Source: Diprion similis
Taxonomy: Eukaryota; Arthropoda; Insecta; Hymenoptera; Diprionidae
Reading direction: 5' to 3'
Assembly: GCF_021155765.1 (NCBI RefSeq)
Contig: NC_060112.1
Coordinates: 20,460,001-20,524,000, forward strand
DNA: 64,000 nucleotides
Shown piece after piece: positions 10,437-23,921 of the stretch. Within the stretch, counting starts at the first letter, position 1, and every line of letters starts with the position of its first letter. The position numbers were made by a program, and so were the translations under genes. The notes below the pieces were generated by a model. That model saw only the letters and a program-made list of their open reading frames with translations. It had not been told where the DNA came from and did not search any database.

Positions 10437-13400
10437 TTACATCGTTGGAGAATCAGGTAAGGGTGTAATAAATAATTCTACAAGGTTGTCGAAGTCATGT
10501 AGCCTTGTAATGGATTCCCCTGAAAATTAAATAATACTTCAATAACTTACAATTAGTATCAAACCAAACAAATAATGGAAATTTCAACTAATATTCTTCA
10601 ATTTCTATTCAGTCTGTGGCTACTATCTGTGAACAAGTTGTAAATCTATTATACATCATGTGATGCATGTATGTAAAAAGTAATAAATTAAAATTATTAT
10701 GCACACCTTCTCTTATTAAGTAACAACAGTCACAATGATGCTTATTACAAACGTGGAGTAGTCACTAAATATTCACAGCTACGTACCTGCAAACGCCATT
10801 ACATTCTGAAGAAATCGAACAGTGTGAGCATACGGTTGTTGCATCTTTTCACGCATTTGCGAAGCCATCAACTTCGTCGGGTTCCAGATGTAGCGTTTGT
10901 GCAGTTTTGACTTCGTCTCTATCAATGGAAGGACGTTCGTGATTCGATATTGATTCGAATCAATATTCCATGTAAATTTACAGCCAACTTCATATTGCTT
11001 TCTTTCTTGGTAGCTATGAAAAAAATTAGAGCAGATTATGAATTGAATTTATATATTATGTAGTACATTTTTTTTATAGATACTGGTGTCATTTTTTTTT
11101 CCAATTCAATTTCAAATAATATGAATACAGAAAATGTTTCAGTGATGTGAAAAAAACTTACCACTGAGATTGACTACTGAGCTCACTAGCTTCGATTTTC
11201 ATTATAAGCAGACAAATGACATCTCCGCTCAATGCACAAACATCAATAATTTCAATGTCATAATCGCTACAGTGCCAGTACCTTTTACCAAATCGCGTAC
11301 AGAGCCAATCTGCTATGTGATGAGAGAATGTTTCAATATCAAAACTCAACTGATTTACCAATACATGTGGTACCGGCTGAAAGCAATGACGTTTTAAATT
11401 GTATTTATATTTATGGGCAGTAAGAAATATAGGATCTTAATTATGGCAAACATGAATACCTTTACTAAGTATATTCAATTATGAAATGGGTAATAAACAA
11501 GACTTATGTAGAAACCAGACAAAAAATCAGTATTCCAATATTCACCATCTTTTCAGCTTTACTATTGTTTATCATCTGCATTTGGGTATATCCAGATCCA
11601 TGTACATTCATTGGAAGTACGCACTGATAGCTTACATACCCTCCAGTTTCATCATCTGTTAAAATCAAGCGATATATTTATATTATATCACATTGAATGA
11701 ATTAGAACGGGTGAAATGACGTAAAACTTTTTAAAATATTGGACATCTATTAACTCACCTTCTACATCTGTGATAACTGAGACCATTTCATCATCAAGTT
11801 CTATGTAGCTGCGTTTGAAGTGTGCCGTACATTTTATAGATGGGTACTGAAATGTAACTTTGGGAACCAATGGTGATACATTTGCACATATCTTATTTGT
11901 TTTGTCTCGATGTGCAGCAGAGTATGACAGTTGATTTTGATTTAATGGTCGCAGAACATATTTTTCAGCTGAAATTTATAGTGTAGAAAATATAAATTAC
12001 ATACATAAACCTTTGTTGTTAACAGTCTTAATGAATTTGATAAATCTGAATATTTTTTTAAACTATGTCTTACTGATTTTTGTACTTCTTTAGTTTCTCT
12101 CAACGTACGATACAGAAAATGTGGAAATAAAAATTGGATTCATTTCATCTAAACAATAATACAAAATAGGCCAAAATTAATTTACCTGTCTCAATACTCT
12201 GAAAATCAGATAGTGAAGTTAAATCCTGAATGGAATTAAATTCACTAACATCGCTGTGATCAGAATCAATTCTTCGCCGCCTGGTATTTGGTAGTACAGG
12301 AGAGGTCACAGGCGATGCCAGTTGGTGTATGGAGCATGTGCGGTGCTTGGATTGGTCCCTAAGATGTTTGAAAGGAACAATATTTTCTGCATCTTCAGCC
12401 TCGTCACAGAATTCATATTTTTTGTCAGCTAGCCGACGCTTTCTAAATGAACTTAACTTTTCACATGTTTCATGTGCTTCGTCTGTAAATTCATAAGCTT
12501 TTTCAGCTTCCAAAGTAAGTTTATGCGTCGGTCGTGGTCTAGGCGGTGTGGGAGGAAGAATTGGTGGTGGAGATTGCAGATTTGCCCTCTTTCGGGGGCT
12601 CAAATGGCGGAACCATCGTGTCGTCGGAGGAGACATCAAACGTGACGAACACGAAGATGTTGGGCTTATAGAAAGCGTGTGAAGAGGAGAGTTCAACGAA
12701 GTTATACTGACACTTGAGCTATCCTGAGAGACGCTAGGCTGCGGAGAGTTGGGACGTTGCGTACGAGGCAGTTTATGACTAGAATCCGAATTGCGTGTCC
12801 TTAGAATATCTGAAGGTGGATTGAGCATCGCGGAAGACCAGGTCAAATGTCGATGATCGGAGGGAAGTCGTTGAGGTGGCGACATTGGAGAGCATGAAGG
12901 ATGTTTAACCAGAGTAATCAAATCGCTTCCAATATTCAATTCTTGAGACATATCCTCGCAAAAATCCTGCAATATTTTGTCTCTAACAGATATTGCCAAC
13001 TCTGATCTGGAGGTAGAACTGTTACTTTCACACTTGCACTCGTTTCCATTTAAGCACTCACATCCTTTTCCACTTATATTAACACTAGGCCTGATGATAT
13101 CACAGATACAGTCACTTTGATTACTGCTTGAGGTATTGACACGTATTTCACTACAGTATTGTTCTTCATATCTATTTACATCGTCTGTGAAAGGAGAATC
13201 TATTGCGGATTCACATTTTGAAAATTGGTCAACAGTTACGTTATCCAATACACCAATTTTCTCTTCGGAGCTATCTGAACACTCAGTTCTAGACTCATCT
13301 ATTTCTTCAACATCACTAGCGTCTAATGGAACCGTATCCACGACTACCATGTCATTTCTCTCACTGTTCTTCTGAAATTTAGATTTAGCAGTATACAAAT

Positions 13401-15947
13401 CTACCCTGAGCACATGTAAAAAGTTTCCTGTATTAACAACAACGTGATTCCAGTACTTCAAACACACTGCAGCCCGAAATCTTGGATATGGCGAAATGAC
13501 CTCGTAAGTTGTGTGAACTGTAAGGCCATGTAACAAACAACTGCATCGCATGCATCCATCCCAGTTACTGCCCAAGTCTGTGTACAAAATAAAAATCGTT
13601 GTTATTCAAATATTTACCAGTGAACCATTGCAATAGAAGTGGCAATTTCTTGATATAAATAGTACAATATTCGAACAAAATAACGCAACTGAAGAGAAAT
13701 TGAGATAGAAACACAGAAAGTGTAAATTTGTAGAAAACTAAAAGTTTCTTAAGTGGAAAGATTGATTTTTTAATTTTCTATCATTACCGTTATCAGAAAA
13801 AAGTAATTAAACAATATGCAAGTAAATTGAATTGAAAAGTAATTAGAGAGTGATTACCTTCTTCTTCATAAGATGCCGCTACTTTTAAACAATCCTTGCA
13901 ATTTTGAAGGGAAGGTACCGTCGTTATAGTAAGATAAGCTCTGTCTGTTGGCTGCAGGCGCATTGAATCAATGCTGAGAAGAAAGTAACTGGTAAGTGAC
14001 AGATGGGTAAAGTCTTTTGCATTTTCAGAACAAAAAGGAAGTGTCAGCTAAATTTGAGCCAGCAATTTCTGTATTCGATATCATTTTACTTACCATACAC
14101 CATGTACAACCAGCTTATTCCTTTCTGTAGGCCATTGAGATATTACGATATTAAGGTCTCTGTGTATAGTATAGTTCCCAAAAAGTGTTACTTCAGCTAC
14201 TTTTCTAGCAACATGATTCGGGATGAACGACCACCAGTGTAACAAATACTTATACGACGAACCGTATCCAACAACTTCAATATTGTATGTATACGTCAGT
14301 ATGAATTGCCCACACTGCGTCAGTCCCATGACGATATGCCTTGACCATGAAAGAAAAACATGTTCGATTAATAGTTTAGTTCATTTTGGGTTAGAAAGTG
14401 GTGAAAATGGTTTATAGGACCGTTGTTAATGAATTATAGCTCTCATCATCTACAGTAGAAAATACCTAATCATTTTGAATAAGTTAAAATAAATCAGTAG
14501 TGGTCTTGGAAAAATTGTAATGAGATTTATTAACTTTAAGTCTGACTGAGTGCCTACGTTGATTTATCACTTTTTAATTAGTACAAATAGTGCTACACTA
14601 CCACAAAGAGTATTTTATTTTGACCAATACAGTTAGAATTGATAGCGTGCTCAGTATACAATACGCTATTGGCAACAATCTTAATTCAGTATAACAAACT
14701 GACGTTCGCCAGTTGATGGATGACTCAATGCCAAATCAATATCACCCACCCAACGGTCATTTGTATCTATTACGATTATAAAATTGAATGACTTACCCGG
14801 CAGCCAGGACCGATTTAGGAAAAACGTGTGTCAATGACAAATGTCTCCATGACGGTATGGACATAAATAATTTTTCCTCAGAGGCGTAACTGTGGGTAGA
14901 CAAACATCCTCTGATCTGTAAAGGAAAATAAAATTGTATGACAAAAATCCCATGACCAAGAAGTGCAATAGGACGTAACGGAGTTTCTTTCAGACCTCGT
15001 TTAACAAAATTCATCAAGTTAACATTTGGATAATATACGATTGTTGAAATTCTTGGTTAACTTGTCTTTGATTCGTGTTAATCTTATCTCTATGAGAGTT
15101 TTTCTTGAATAAGAATGTGTACGGTAAAACAATATTCAACCATCCTCAACCACGTTCATAAAAATAATCAATACTTTACCAATAATTCTAAATACTTTGA
15201 AGAATTAGTTGATGTTGATAGATGATCATCTAAACTTATCTATAACGTATGAGGAATAATTCAAATTCAAATTTCAATCCAACGTATTCGCAACACATGG
15301 AATACTGACAAATAATTCCAGAATATAAATAAATTAAACAAACTCAACTGTAGTTAGCAGTTACCTGCTAAAACTCTCACCAAACGAGTACAAGATTTTT
15401 TCAGGACTTGAGGTGAAAAATTGTAACAGTAAATCCTCTTTAAAATCTTTTGGAGAATTCTTCGACCGTTGAAACAGCATTTAAAGTATCTCGAGTGTTA
15501 TTTGTCAATTTAGTCTTGACGAGGAATCAAATTTTTTTGAGATTTGATGCAGGTATAAATGAAGGGTACTGATCTGCAAATTAGGGGGAGGGAGTACTTA
15601 TTGGTCGTAGATGTGGGTGTTTATTAGAGCTGTTAATAATAGATAACACAGCAGTATCGATCCGGGATCCGGTCGTAAAATAGTAATCCTATCTGAGCGA
15701 TGATAGGAACAATAAATATGAAGTGTTGACAGATGAGATAAACTGTCATTTGACAGAACGGCTTCGTTTAACCTCTTACCTCTCGATTGAACAATTTCTG
15801 CAATATATTCTTCTTGCTTCGTCGATGAAGCGAGCAAGGCTTTTGGCCAACAACGGCGCATTCTAACCACGAGTTTTCAGACGAGATATCGGAAAAACAT
15901 TCGTTGCAATAGTCTGAGGTAGTGTGAGAGGACGATGTATCCGCCAT
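10437..15947 (-). CDS. DCAF15: DDB1- and CUL4-associated factor 15
   Basis: Predicted 961-residue substrate receptor of the CUL4-DDB1 E3 ubiquitin ligase. Coding exons in transcript order are 15780-15947, 14797-14915, 14094-14339, 13858-13973, 12186-13577, 11759-11968, 11546-11655, 11162-11376, 10787-11013 and 10437-10519. The sum is exactly 962 codons and every junction is in phase. The N-terminal half matches DCAF15 (GHIVMGLTQCGQFILTYTY, LLHWWSF, VISQWP). NCKDC followed by CLLHG reproduces the CxxC...CxxH zinc site of the human protein. The C-terminal domain contains FGKRYWHCSDYDIEIIDVC and FTWNID, and ends GESITRLHDFDNLVELFI. It is longer than the ~600-residue human protein because exon 5 adds a long Ser/Pro/acidic low-complexity linker. 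Start: first ATG, MADTSS, with no upstream exon needed. Confidence 0.93.
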
Positions 15948-16853
15948 TTTTAAATAACCTTTTCTAAATTATAGCGAAAATGAACCATGAAGCATCTCGC
16001 GGCGTCGTCCCGTGCACCCAGCATACCGGAGTAAACTAAAAATCCGAAGCCGAACCTCGAGTCGGCTGATAGTAGCGCGCCATGTGTGCATTTCTTCAAG
16101 TTCAAGTAACGATGCCGGGTCCATTTACATTTGTCGTTGACTGAAGATCTATGCTGAAGATACACATTATGCAATTTTATGAATGCATAGACATGCGTAA
16201 ACTGTCAGGGAACAATATCTGTTTACGAACACGCGTCACGCGTCATACGATCTTGCGATGTCAGCGTCAAACAAATAGCGTGCGCGGAGTACTTAGGTAT
16301 AAGAATGTAAAAAAGCTCGTGAACCTGATTTAAGCCAGCGTTAAATCGGCGCAATTGATTCATTTGTATAAGCAGTACCCGAAACGTAAATACGATCGTT
16401 ATTTACATCAAATCATCGAAATTTTGGCTGTGTTGCTTGAAAAAACAAAACAATTGTCAAAGAAATGTATTTATATAACGCGTGCACGTTTTTCATGGGT
16501 GTTTTCCGTACACAAAGTACACGTTTCTATGACGGTCCTGTGAGTCTATGAATGCGCATGCGCCGAGTACTGAAACGACCACATTTAGATCCTAGGACTT
16601 GAAAGTGGTCATTTCTGTACAGGTTTCATGCGCTGTCGCGACAAACATAGCGAGCCGATCTGACATTTCGCGACCCTAACCTCAATTTCGTGCTTCCTGA
16701 AAAAACGCGTGGTATCGTATGCAACATGGAGGCAACGGTCTCTTCGACTCGCGTATTTACAATATTCGTCTACGGCTTGCACAAGCATACTCGTCTTCGG
16801 CTCGATGCTTTGGAACCCTGACTCGTGAATACCTTGAATGTCGATGAACATCG
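15948..16853. promoter_or_regulatory. Divergent promoter region, DCAF15 / + transcript
   Basis: This interval separates the DCAF15 start (-) from a possible + strand leader exon. The + strand carries a 31-codon open frame (ATG 16726 to TGA ending 16821) followed by a strong donor, TCG|GTAAGTA at 16854. It could be the first untranslated exon of Syd-1 or of an unannotated transcript; the frame would then be an upstream ORF. The region is relatively CpG-rich. The assignment is inference from position and one splice site. Confidence 0.3.
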
Positions 16854-18659
16854 GTAAGTAATTTCATGCTTGACATCATCGACACAGAATTTATGCTCCG
16901 TCGATCCAGAGGAAACCCTTTTTACGTCGTTTAATATAGGTCTACATTACCGACACCAATGATATCTACCACGGCATCCACGGTATCTACCAATTCCAGA
17001 TTTTCCTATATCATTTGTCTCGAAAAGGAACCGAACCGAATCGAAAAGGATACCAATGTCTCAGCGTTACCAATGTTCAGCGATTAGCGCGAACTTTTAT
17101 AAAATCATTATTCGCCACATCACAATCACGTGCGGTGGGGACAAAAACATGCAGTTCATATTTTCTGTTATTTACAAAAGTTATTCCGTTCCATACGAAG
17201 GAATAAAAAGAACGGTGATTCTGAAGAATAGGTTTGAAATAAATAATAAAATAATTGGAATGACTTATAAACTTACGAGCTGTGCACGAGTACCTTTAGA
17301 CTGCAGTTATACATAAATATAGCTAACTTTAACGTGACAATTGCAGATGTATCTTGCACCCTGTGAAGGGTGCAGATATATCTTGTCTCACAGTTCGCAA
17401 TAAGAAGATTTATCATGTATGTATGTACATACATGCTGCACATACGTCAATAGCAGCTCGCATTCATTGATCCGAATTGACGTCGGAGGTCCGTTATTGA
17501 GCTAGGCAGTTGTGAACGCCACCTAATTGCACCGTAGTATTCCGTAGTACTCAGTAGTACTACGCCGGTGTACAGAAGTGCAGCGACGCGGGGTAGCTTA
17601 CTACTATTTAATGCGTGTACGTGGTAGTCGGGGGCGGTGTAGTAGACAGGTAGCCCCAGTCGGTAGGTAGGGGCTGAAAAAAGCTGTGAATGCGCGAGGA
17701 CATTCATTCAAATCCCACCCAATCACGTATCAAGTAATGCCGGGATTAAAGAGCGCCCTTCGGGTGCACCCACACCCTCCTCGTCCACAGCGACACACAA
17801 TTGGCGCATCATATATTATATAAAATCTATATAATCTATCAGCTTAACGACGTACGATCATCTACGCGTGAAAAAATAAACAAATAAATAGAAATACGAG
17901 TAAAATTACAATAACCGATTATCGTAAGCCAGACGAAGTTCTTTCGTCTGTATGTATAGGTAGATATAACAAGGGTAGTAAGTATGTACAATAAAACAAA
18001 TATCGACCGTCATTTGTTCGATACAAAAAATCCGTGTCTAATTTACGGCCATCTCTCAATATTTATAAGCGGCAATCGGTATTGATTTACGACGTTATTG
18101 CCAAAACGAACGACACGTCGATATATGTGTATTATATAGAACAGTGCCTTATGTGCCATCTATATATACATATGTGTATATATATAACATGTAGTTATAT
18201 ATATACATATACGTTTGCACGTATCAGAGATATATCTAATTTATTTCTTTGCTCCCAGTAATCCAGGGGTCGGATAAATTCGAGGATAAATTTCCCGTCC
18301 CACCGCGGCGATCAATTTTTACTATTATCAATCAATGATGCTCCTGCATCGATATTTCACAAACTATCTAGTTTCTACGACCGGAAGCAAGATGATGCAT
18401 ATACGTAGGATAATATACCATGTATAATAATGTAAACTTGAATCGGCTGTATTTATACTCATGAATGTCCAGGATGTGTTTTGTTATATGTAACGTGATC
18501 AGTATACGATATCATGCAATTAACGAGCGTATTGATTTTCTCTCTTTAAGAATAGTTGGGATTGAGCCCTTGTTATACGTCGAATTTAGGGAAAACACGT
18601 AATTAGCTCGGGATCGTTTCCGTTGCAATCGTGTCTCAATTAATTCCCTGGAACATTAG

Positions 18660-19020
18660 AGCCGGCCGCAGCCGGGTGAAAGCATGATCAATCATCGCGC
18701 GGAATCGGGGCATGGAATCTTAGCATCGCCGTGCAAATATTCGAAGGCTGCAGCCTTCCGGCCGTTCCGACGGTTCCGACGCGTTCCCCTTCGCCTAGAC
18801 CTCCTCGGGTGCCTTGTGGCATCTCTGGATACCACGGGACGGGCTGGGCCGGGTAGGCCCGCCTAGCTCAGGGGGTGGTTTCGAGTGGTTCTCGGTTATC
18901 CCCGCTACGCCCCGCCGACGTCGTCCCCGTCGCCCTCGTCGTCTACCCCGATCATCAGCGACCATGCGCCGTGTCGTCGGGCAACATGTCCGCCGGGAGT
19001 TCCGAGGGTTGAGCAATGCA
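18660..19020. promoter_or_regulatory. GC-rich CpG-dense island
   Basis: A block of high GC with many CpG steps sits in an AT-rich background. The open frames on both strands are arginine-, proline- and glycine-rich translations of the base composition. The position, upstream of Syd-1 on the same side, fits a promoter or enhancer. No core promoter motif was identified. Confidence 0.35.
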
Positions 19021-19979
19021 GCGGGATATTATTACGCCGGATTCTTTTACCCTGAATCGATTGACGTGACCGAACGTATTTATTGAAAACTTGATTAAGT
19101 TTATCCTTCGCAACAAGAGTTATATTGCGTTTAGATGAATTGTGATTGTGCCGTTTATTGTGCTAGATTTTCACCGAGGGGGTGTATTGATTTTGATGTT
19201 CAAAGGCCCGCGGAGTGCTGGTTCTAGGGGTACGTTTCGATGGTTTCTCACTTTTTCCCCTGCGTTTTTCTGTGTGTGCGTGTGTGTTTTATGTTTTTTC
19301 AGCCTTCGCTCATGTATTTTTTTATTTATTTATTTGGTTTTTTGATTTTTTTTTTTTTTTTGCACTTTTCTCGGTGCTCCCGTTTTTTTTCTTCTTCCTT
19401 CTTTATCTTCCATCCTTGTTTTCCTCTTAATCTTACCAACTGAAATTATCTTTCACCAGCGACGAAACGTGTCCGAATCTGTGTAGACAAATTCTACCGA
19501 CTGTACGCGATACGTGCAGATTATTACGGCGCTGCGTGTTCAGCGGGATTACATTCCTTCGGGTCTTCTCGTTTGTGGATTAGTACAACCGCCTCGAAAT
19601 TGCTCGATTTGAAATGTCGTAGGACGGGTTCACCAGCTCCACACCAACCGCCCATAACGTGTATTTTATCGATCACTGGAGTTTCCGTAGCAATATCATA
19701 TCATATTACAGCGTTATTCCCGTTATCCGTTCGAAATCATTCGCCTCATTCGTTCTTGCGCGAAGTTGTGCCTTAATTGCCACCCTTATTTCGCCATGCG
19801 ATATAAATCAAAACAATTATAATCTAGCCCGAGATCTGAACAAGCTGAAAGGCAGTATTAATTATCTCTCACGTTACCTTAATTCTTTATGTAATCAACC
19901 GGTCCATCTACTTTTGTTGTATGATTAATATTCCATCTTCTTATCTATAAATTTCAACGACGAGTAAAAGTAGCTACGG

Positions 19980-20030
19980 TATTGTCATTATTATTATTAT
20001 TGTTGTTGTCGTTGTTATTATTATTATTAC
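19980..20030. repeat. ATT/GTT trinucleotide tract
   Basis: Imperfect tandem ATT and GTT triplets run over about 50 bp, giving asparagine runs in a spurious minus-strand translation. Confidence 0.8.
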
Positions 20031-23000
20031 ACGAAAGAGAAGAAGTCTTTACAAATCCATTAACACTCCTCCACCTGCCATAAATATACAAATCTGTATA
20101 TACAGATATATACCTATTTATGAATAAAGAATAATAAATATAAAACCGAGTCACATACTTATACGTATTTGGAATAAATCTCCTCTCTGGTTCAATTCTA
20201 CAGAGGCTTATACCATCGGCTGTGGCGAAGAAACGAATACGTGCATCACAGGATGAGCAAGAGATCACCACGCTGGCTTACCACGGATCTGTCTGCCCTT
20301 CAAGGCACTACGGATGATCTTTAGAAGGTATGGATACAGAACGGAGAAGAAAAATATGTCAAGAAAATTGTCCTAATCTGTAAACCATAAATCAATCCAT
20401 TCCCTACTTTACAAGTGTGCATATGTATAGTATACATATATTCATATAAATGAATCGCAAAAAATGTGGATATTATTTTGAGATGTGATTGATGAACGTT
20501 TTTGACAATTGATTCTTTCAATTGACGAAACTTATAGGGTCGAATCCCCCCAGCGTTTTTTCGGATTTGGTAATTCGTTCCATGTTGTTCGCGACACCCT
20601 CTACATTCACGTGTAAACGTGTTCAGGGTACCATCTGTACCAGTTCCCACTTTGTTATTCGATGGGCGTATATGCGGAATTAGCGATGTCATACCTGTAT
20701 AACAGGCGGGCAGGCAATGGTACACGTATACGTATGGGTGGGTATACGTATGAACAATATTCGGGTGCTGGGGCAAAGTGATCAATCACTCAATGGAGAA
20801 AACCGCACACTGTAAAACTTGAACCGTTGTATTTGATAAGCCGCGGTATTGATTTTTCTGCAAAAATTTTTTCAAGGCCACGCCGACTGTCCTTTTATCA
20901 CAATTGTTTGCAGAGAAACTAATCGTGTTGCAGAAATTGTTTTCGCGAGAGTATTGATTTAGAGCAGATCGTAATCCTGCAACTCTCATCTTTCAGAAAA
21001 CCTTTTAACGGATAACGGATTTCGCATGCGAAAACTGCGTAACTGACCTTATTTCTCCTCAAACGCCCGGAAGATAATCTTATTCTTAGACTTGCCTTGA
21101 ATTATCTGAAAATTCACCGAATGCCTCAGATTATTCGTATCTCGCTCAACTTATACGGCAAAAGTCTGACACGATCGTGATTTACTCCACTGTATGCAGG
21201 TTGACCGCATGCCCCGGTTTTCGCTGCCACGTATATGGGTACACGTGGGCATGAATGAGTGATGAGGTGTGTGTGTAACATGTGCATGATAAACTCAATC
21301 ATTAGAGCCGAGGTGAGAGTGTAACGAGTATGTGGAGTTTCCTACAGTCAATATTTAAAAAACCCTCGTTCTTTGCGCATTTTTTCATACTAATTCGTTC
21401 ACCTTTTATATCGTCGAGTGCCTTACGAATTACTCATTGTTGACCAAAGAAATTTTTCGCCAATTGTTGATTTACAGTAGAAAAACCTTAGAAACGAATT
21501 TTTAACGAGGTCCCAGATTGATATAACCACCCCAAAAACTTCATGTCTGAATTGAATGCTTCTTTTCCTTCAGGACTATTTCAGTCCTTAAGTTTTTGAA
21601 TAAGCCCTTCGTTTGATTTCAAATTTATCCTTTTGCAAGAATAAGAATTTCTCATTTATCGAATGTTCAACCTGCACTTTTCTACGTATCAGACGCTGTA
21701 CTCCGGCCGGATTTTTCGAAATGTGGTCTTCATTTGAATCGAAGATTAAACTTCCACATTAGGGTTGTAGCTGCATATAAACCACTTCGCACTAAACAAA
21801 ACGCTATATTATCACGAGTATTTCAGTAAAAAGTATAATAGAACTAGATTTTCTCGAATTTCGATAAACGATTTTTTGGGTTTCGCAAAATGTGTTTCCT
21901 GCTTGAACCTTCTTTGGTAAAAGTTATGCTGAAAGATATTCATCCATCTTTGAGATTCTCTATTGCGGGCAACAGTGGTGTAGAATGAATCCAGACTGAT
22001 TGTGAGCTCTCCTCGACGTAGAGTCATATACATATACCCCAGGGTATATTATCTATATAAATATGATATATGTGTCGGTGTAATGAAGATATAAGAACTC
22101 GAGTGCCTCCCGAGTCACGTGCAGTCCCGCGGGGCATCTCATCTGTCATGTTATAGACTGCAGCCCGAGTAAAACTTCGATATTGAATATCACACGCTGC
22201 AGGCTGCACGTCGGTCGAGACCCGCGCGAATATTGAAATAGTATCAAATGCGTGTAATATCGGTCTGGAGTTCAAAATTCTTTGCTCAATATTGAGACTA
22301 GGCCTGACCTAAGAAATTGCCAAGTCAGGCAGTATTCGTACACTCAATAGACTTTCAGGGATGACGGATCATATATAGTTATCCGAAAACATTTGCTGCG
22401 AAGTTCCAGGATGAATTCTTTCATCGATCATGCTTTACTCGACGTAAAATTATCAAGTTTTTTCGTTATAACTTTCAATTATTCACATCGTTGAAACAAT
22501 TTTTTTATATGAGAAGAAATGTATAACTGTTTTTGTTCCAACGAATTGAATCAGTTTATTTACGGTTTATTACCGAGTGGTAGGCGGATCTTATACAGCT
22601 ACCAACGTTGTACGTAATAAATGAGGGCTCGTTACCCGTTGTCGGTCTATTTATAGGCCATACCGTAGCCCAGTCTCTAAACTGAGAGCACTCGCGAAAG
22701 CTAATTAAGAATCAATGAGAGTTTAGTCGAGAGAGGTGGATGGACTAACTGATGTTAAGGTACAGAGGTGCGACCTTGACCCGTAATTCGTTTACCTCAA
22801 AATACCAAGGCCCGTAAGCCCGCCATCTTGACCCGGAACATCTCCTCATATGTGTATATACTTTTATATAAATCCACCCTCGTAAAACCGAGCGCGTGAT
22901 AATTTTGTTAAACGCGTATCTCGCACTCTGTTCTTGAATTCAATCGTCGAGACGCTCTCTTAAGTGCGACTTAAGCATGTCTCGTTAGTTAAGCGAGGGT

Positions 23001-23668
23001 CTCGAAATTAATGTTGTGTCTTTGCCTGTTTATCTCTTTGTACCGCTTTCCCGCGTGGGGGTTCTCTTATTATAATTTGAGCATCAATCCACTGCAATTT
23101 AATTGAAAATGAGAGCCAAAAATACATTTTTCACTTTTGCTCGTTTTTCGTTATGACCCCTTTTAGCGAAACGAACCACTGGTTCGTTGAGCTTTGACAC
23201 GCTATACGGTTAGCTCTCTTTTTATTTCTCGCGATAAGAGAAGTTGCAAAAAGACGGTTCAATGAATGAAGTCTCGAGTCCTGATGTGTGCAAGAGATAT
23301 AGAGAGAGCCCGGCTATACACAGAGAGAATCGTTTAAGTAACAGTAGGTTATATCTCCAACTACCCCAAGCCAAGAACTCCACTTCACATTATGAAACTT
23401 TCTACTAACACCTGACTCCCAAAAGTGCACGTTATACCCACGTACCTATAATACAAGACATTCCTGAGAGAATTCCGACCCGATTGAATCTAACTGATAT
23501 TAGAGGTATACATATATACACAAATCAGTCAGAGGTCATGGTTCGAACTTGGGATTGCGTTCCCATTTCTAATTCGGCTTGAATATTAGTTTCAGATTGT
23601 AATTGAAATTTTGACTGCACTCGCTCGTGATAATTTTCCTCATATTTACGTCTTTGTCACCCTTACAG

Positions 23669-23921
23669 GCAGAGGGCATGAAGCACCGAACTCATGCAGT
23701 GGCGAAAATACGTACGAATCAAGTACGGTGGTCGAGTTGGTGTCGGTGGTCCGGTTGGTCAAGGACAGCAAGGGCAGCAAGAGCAGCGACAGGTGCGTGT
23801 GGTCCAGCTGCAGCGGGAAGGAGGACGGGGATTCAACTACGTCTTTCATCAGCCTTGTCAACCGCCGGAAGCTCAGCGCAGCTGCAGCGCTGCAGCCATG
23901 CTGTGCTGTGGCCGCAGAAAG
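23669..23921 (+). other. First coding exon of Syd-1 with upstream AUG
   Basis: A CCCTTACAG acceptor at 23668 suggests the exon begins at 23669, with untranslated leader exon(s) further left. Within it, ATG 23678 precedes the model start ATG 23694 in another frame, and a third ATG at 23898 begins MLCCGRRK in the Syd-1 frame. The TGA at about 23679 in the Syd-1 frame makes 23694 the first in-frame Met. The GC-rich sequence is open in several frames on both strands; only the 76-codon frame 23694-23921 joins exon 2 in the conserved Syd-1 frame. Confidence 0.55.

Larger units (their letters stand above)
16854..23668. other. Long leader-intron or intergenic region
   Basis: No protein-coding gene is supported across about 6.8 kb. 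Visible features are: a short palindrome at about 17536-17558 (CGTAGTACT / AGTACTACG); TA-rich simple repeat near 18120-18215; a GC-rich, CpG-dense island near 18660-19020; a pyrimidine-rich tract near 19250-19430; and an ATT/GTT trinucleotide tract near 19980-20030. Several open frames of 60-154 codons occur in both strands (for example minus 20321-20785) but they lack family motifs, splice context or plausible codon composition. It may be the first intron of Syd-1. Confidence 0.45.

Noticed and set aside
18860-18920. TAGCTCAGGGGGTGG resembling a tRNA D-arm (A box)
   Set aside because: No matching B box (GGTTCRANTCC) follows at the right distance and no acceptor stem or anticodon arm can be folded.
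20321-20785. 154-codon minus-strand open frame
   Set aside because: No domain, no splice context, Tyr/His-rich composition matching the local TA/CA-rich DNA, and no plausible neighbour exons.
23521-23570. GGTTCGAACTT resembling a tRNA T-loop
   Set aside because: No upstream A box, no cloverleaf and no T-run terminator in position.
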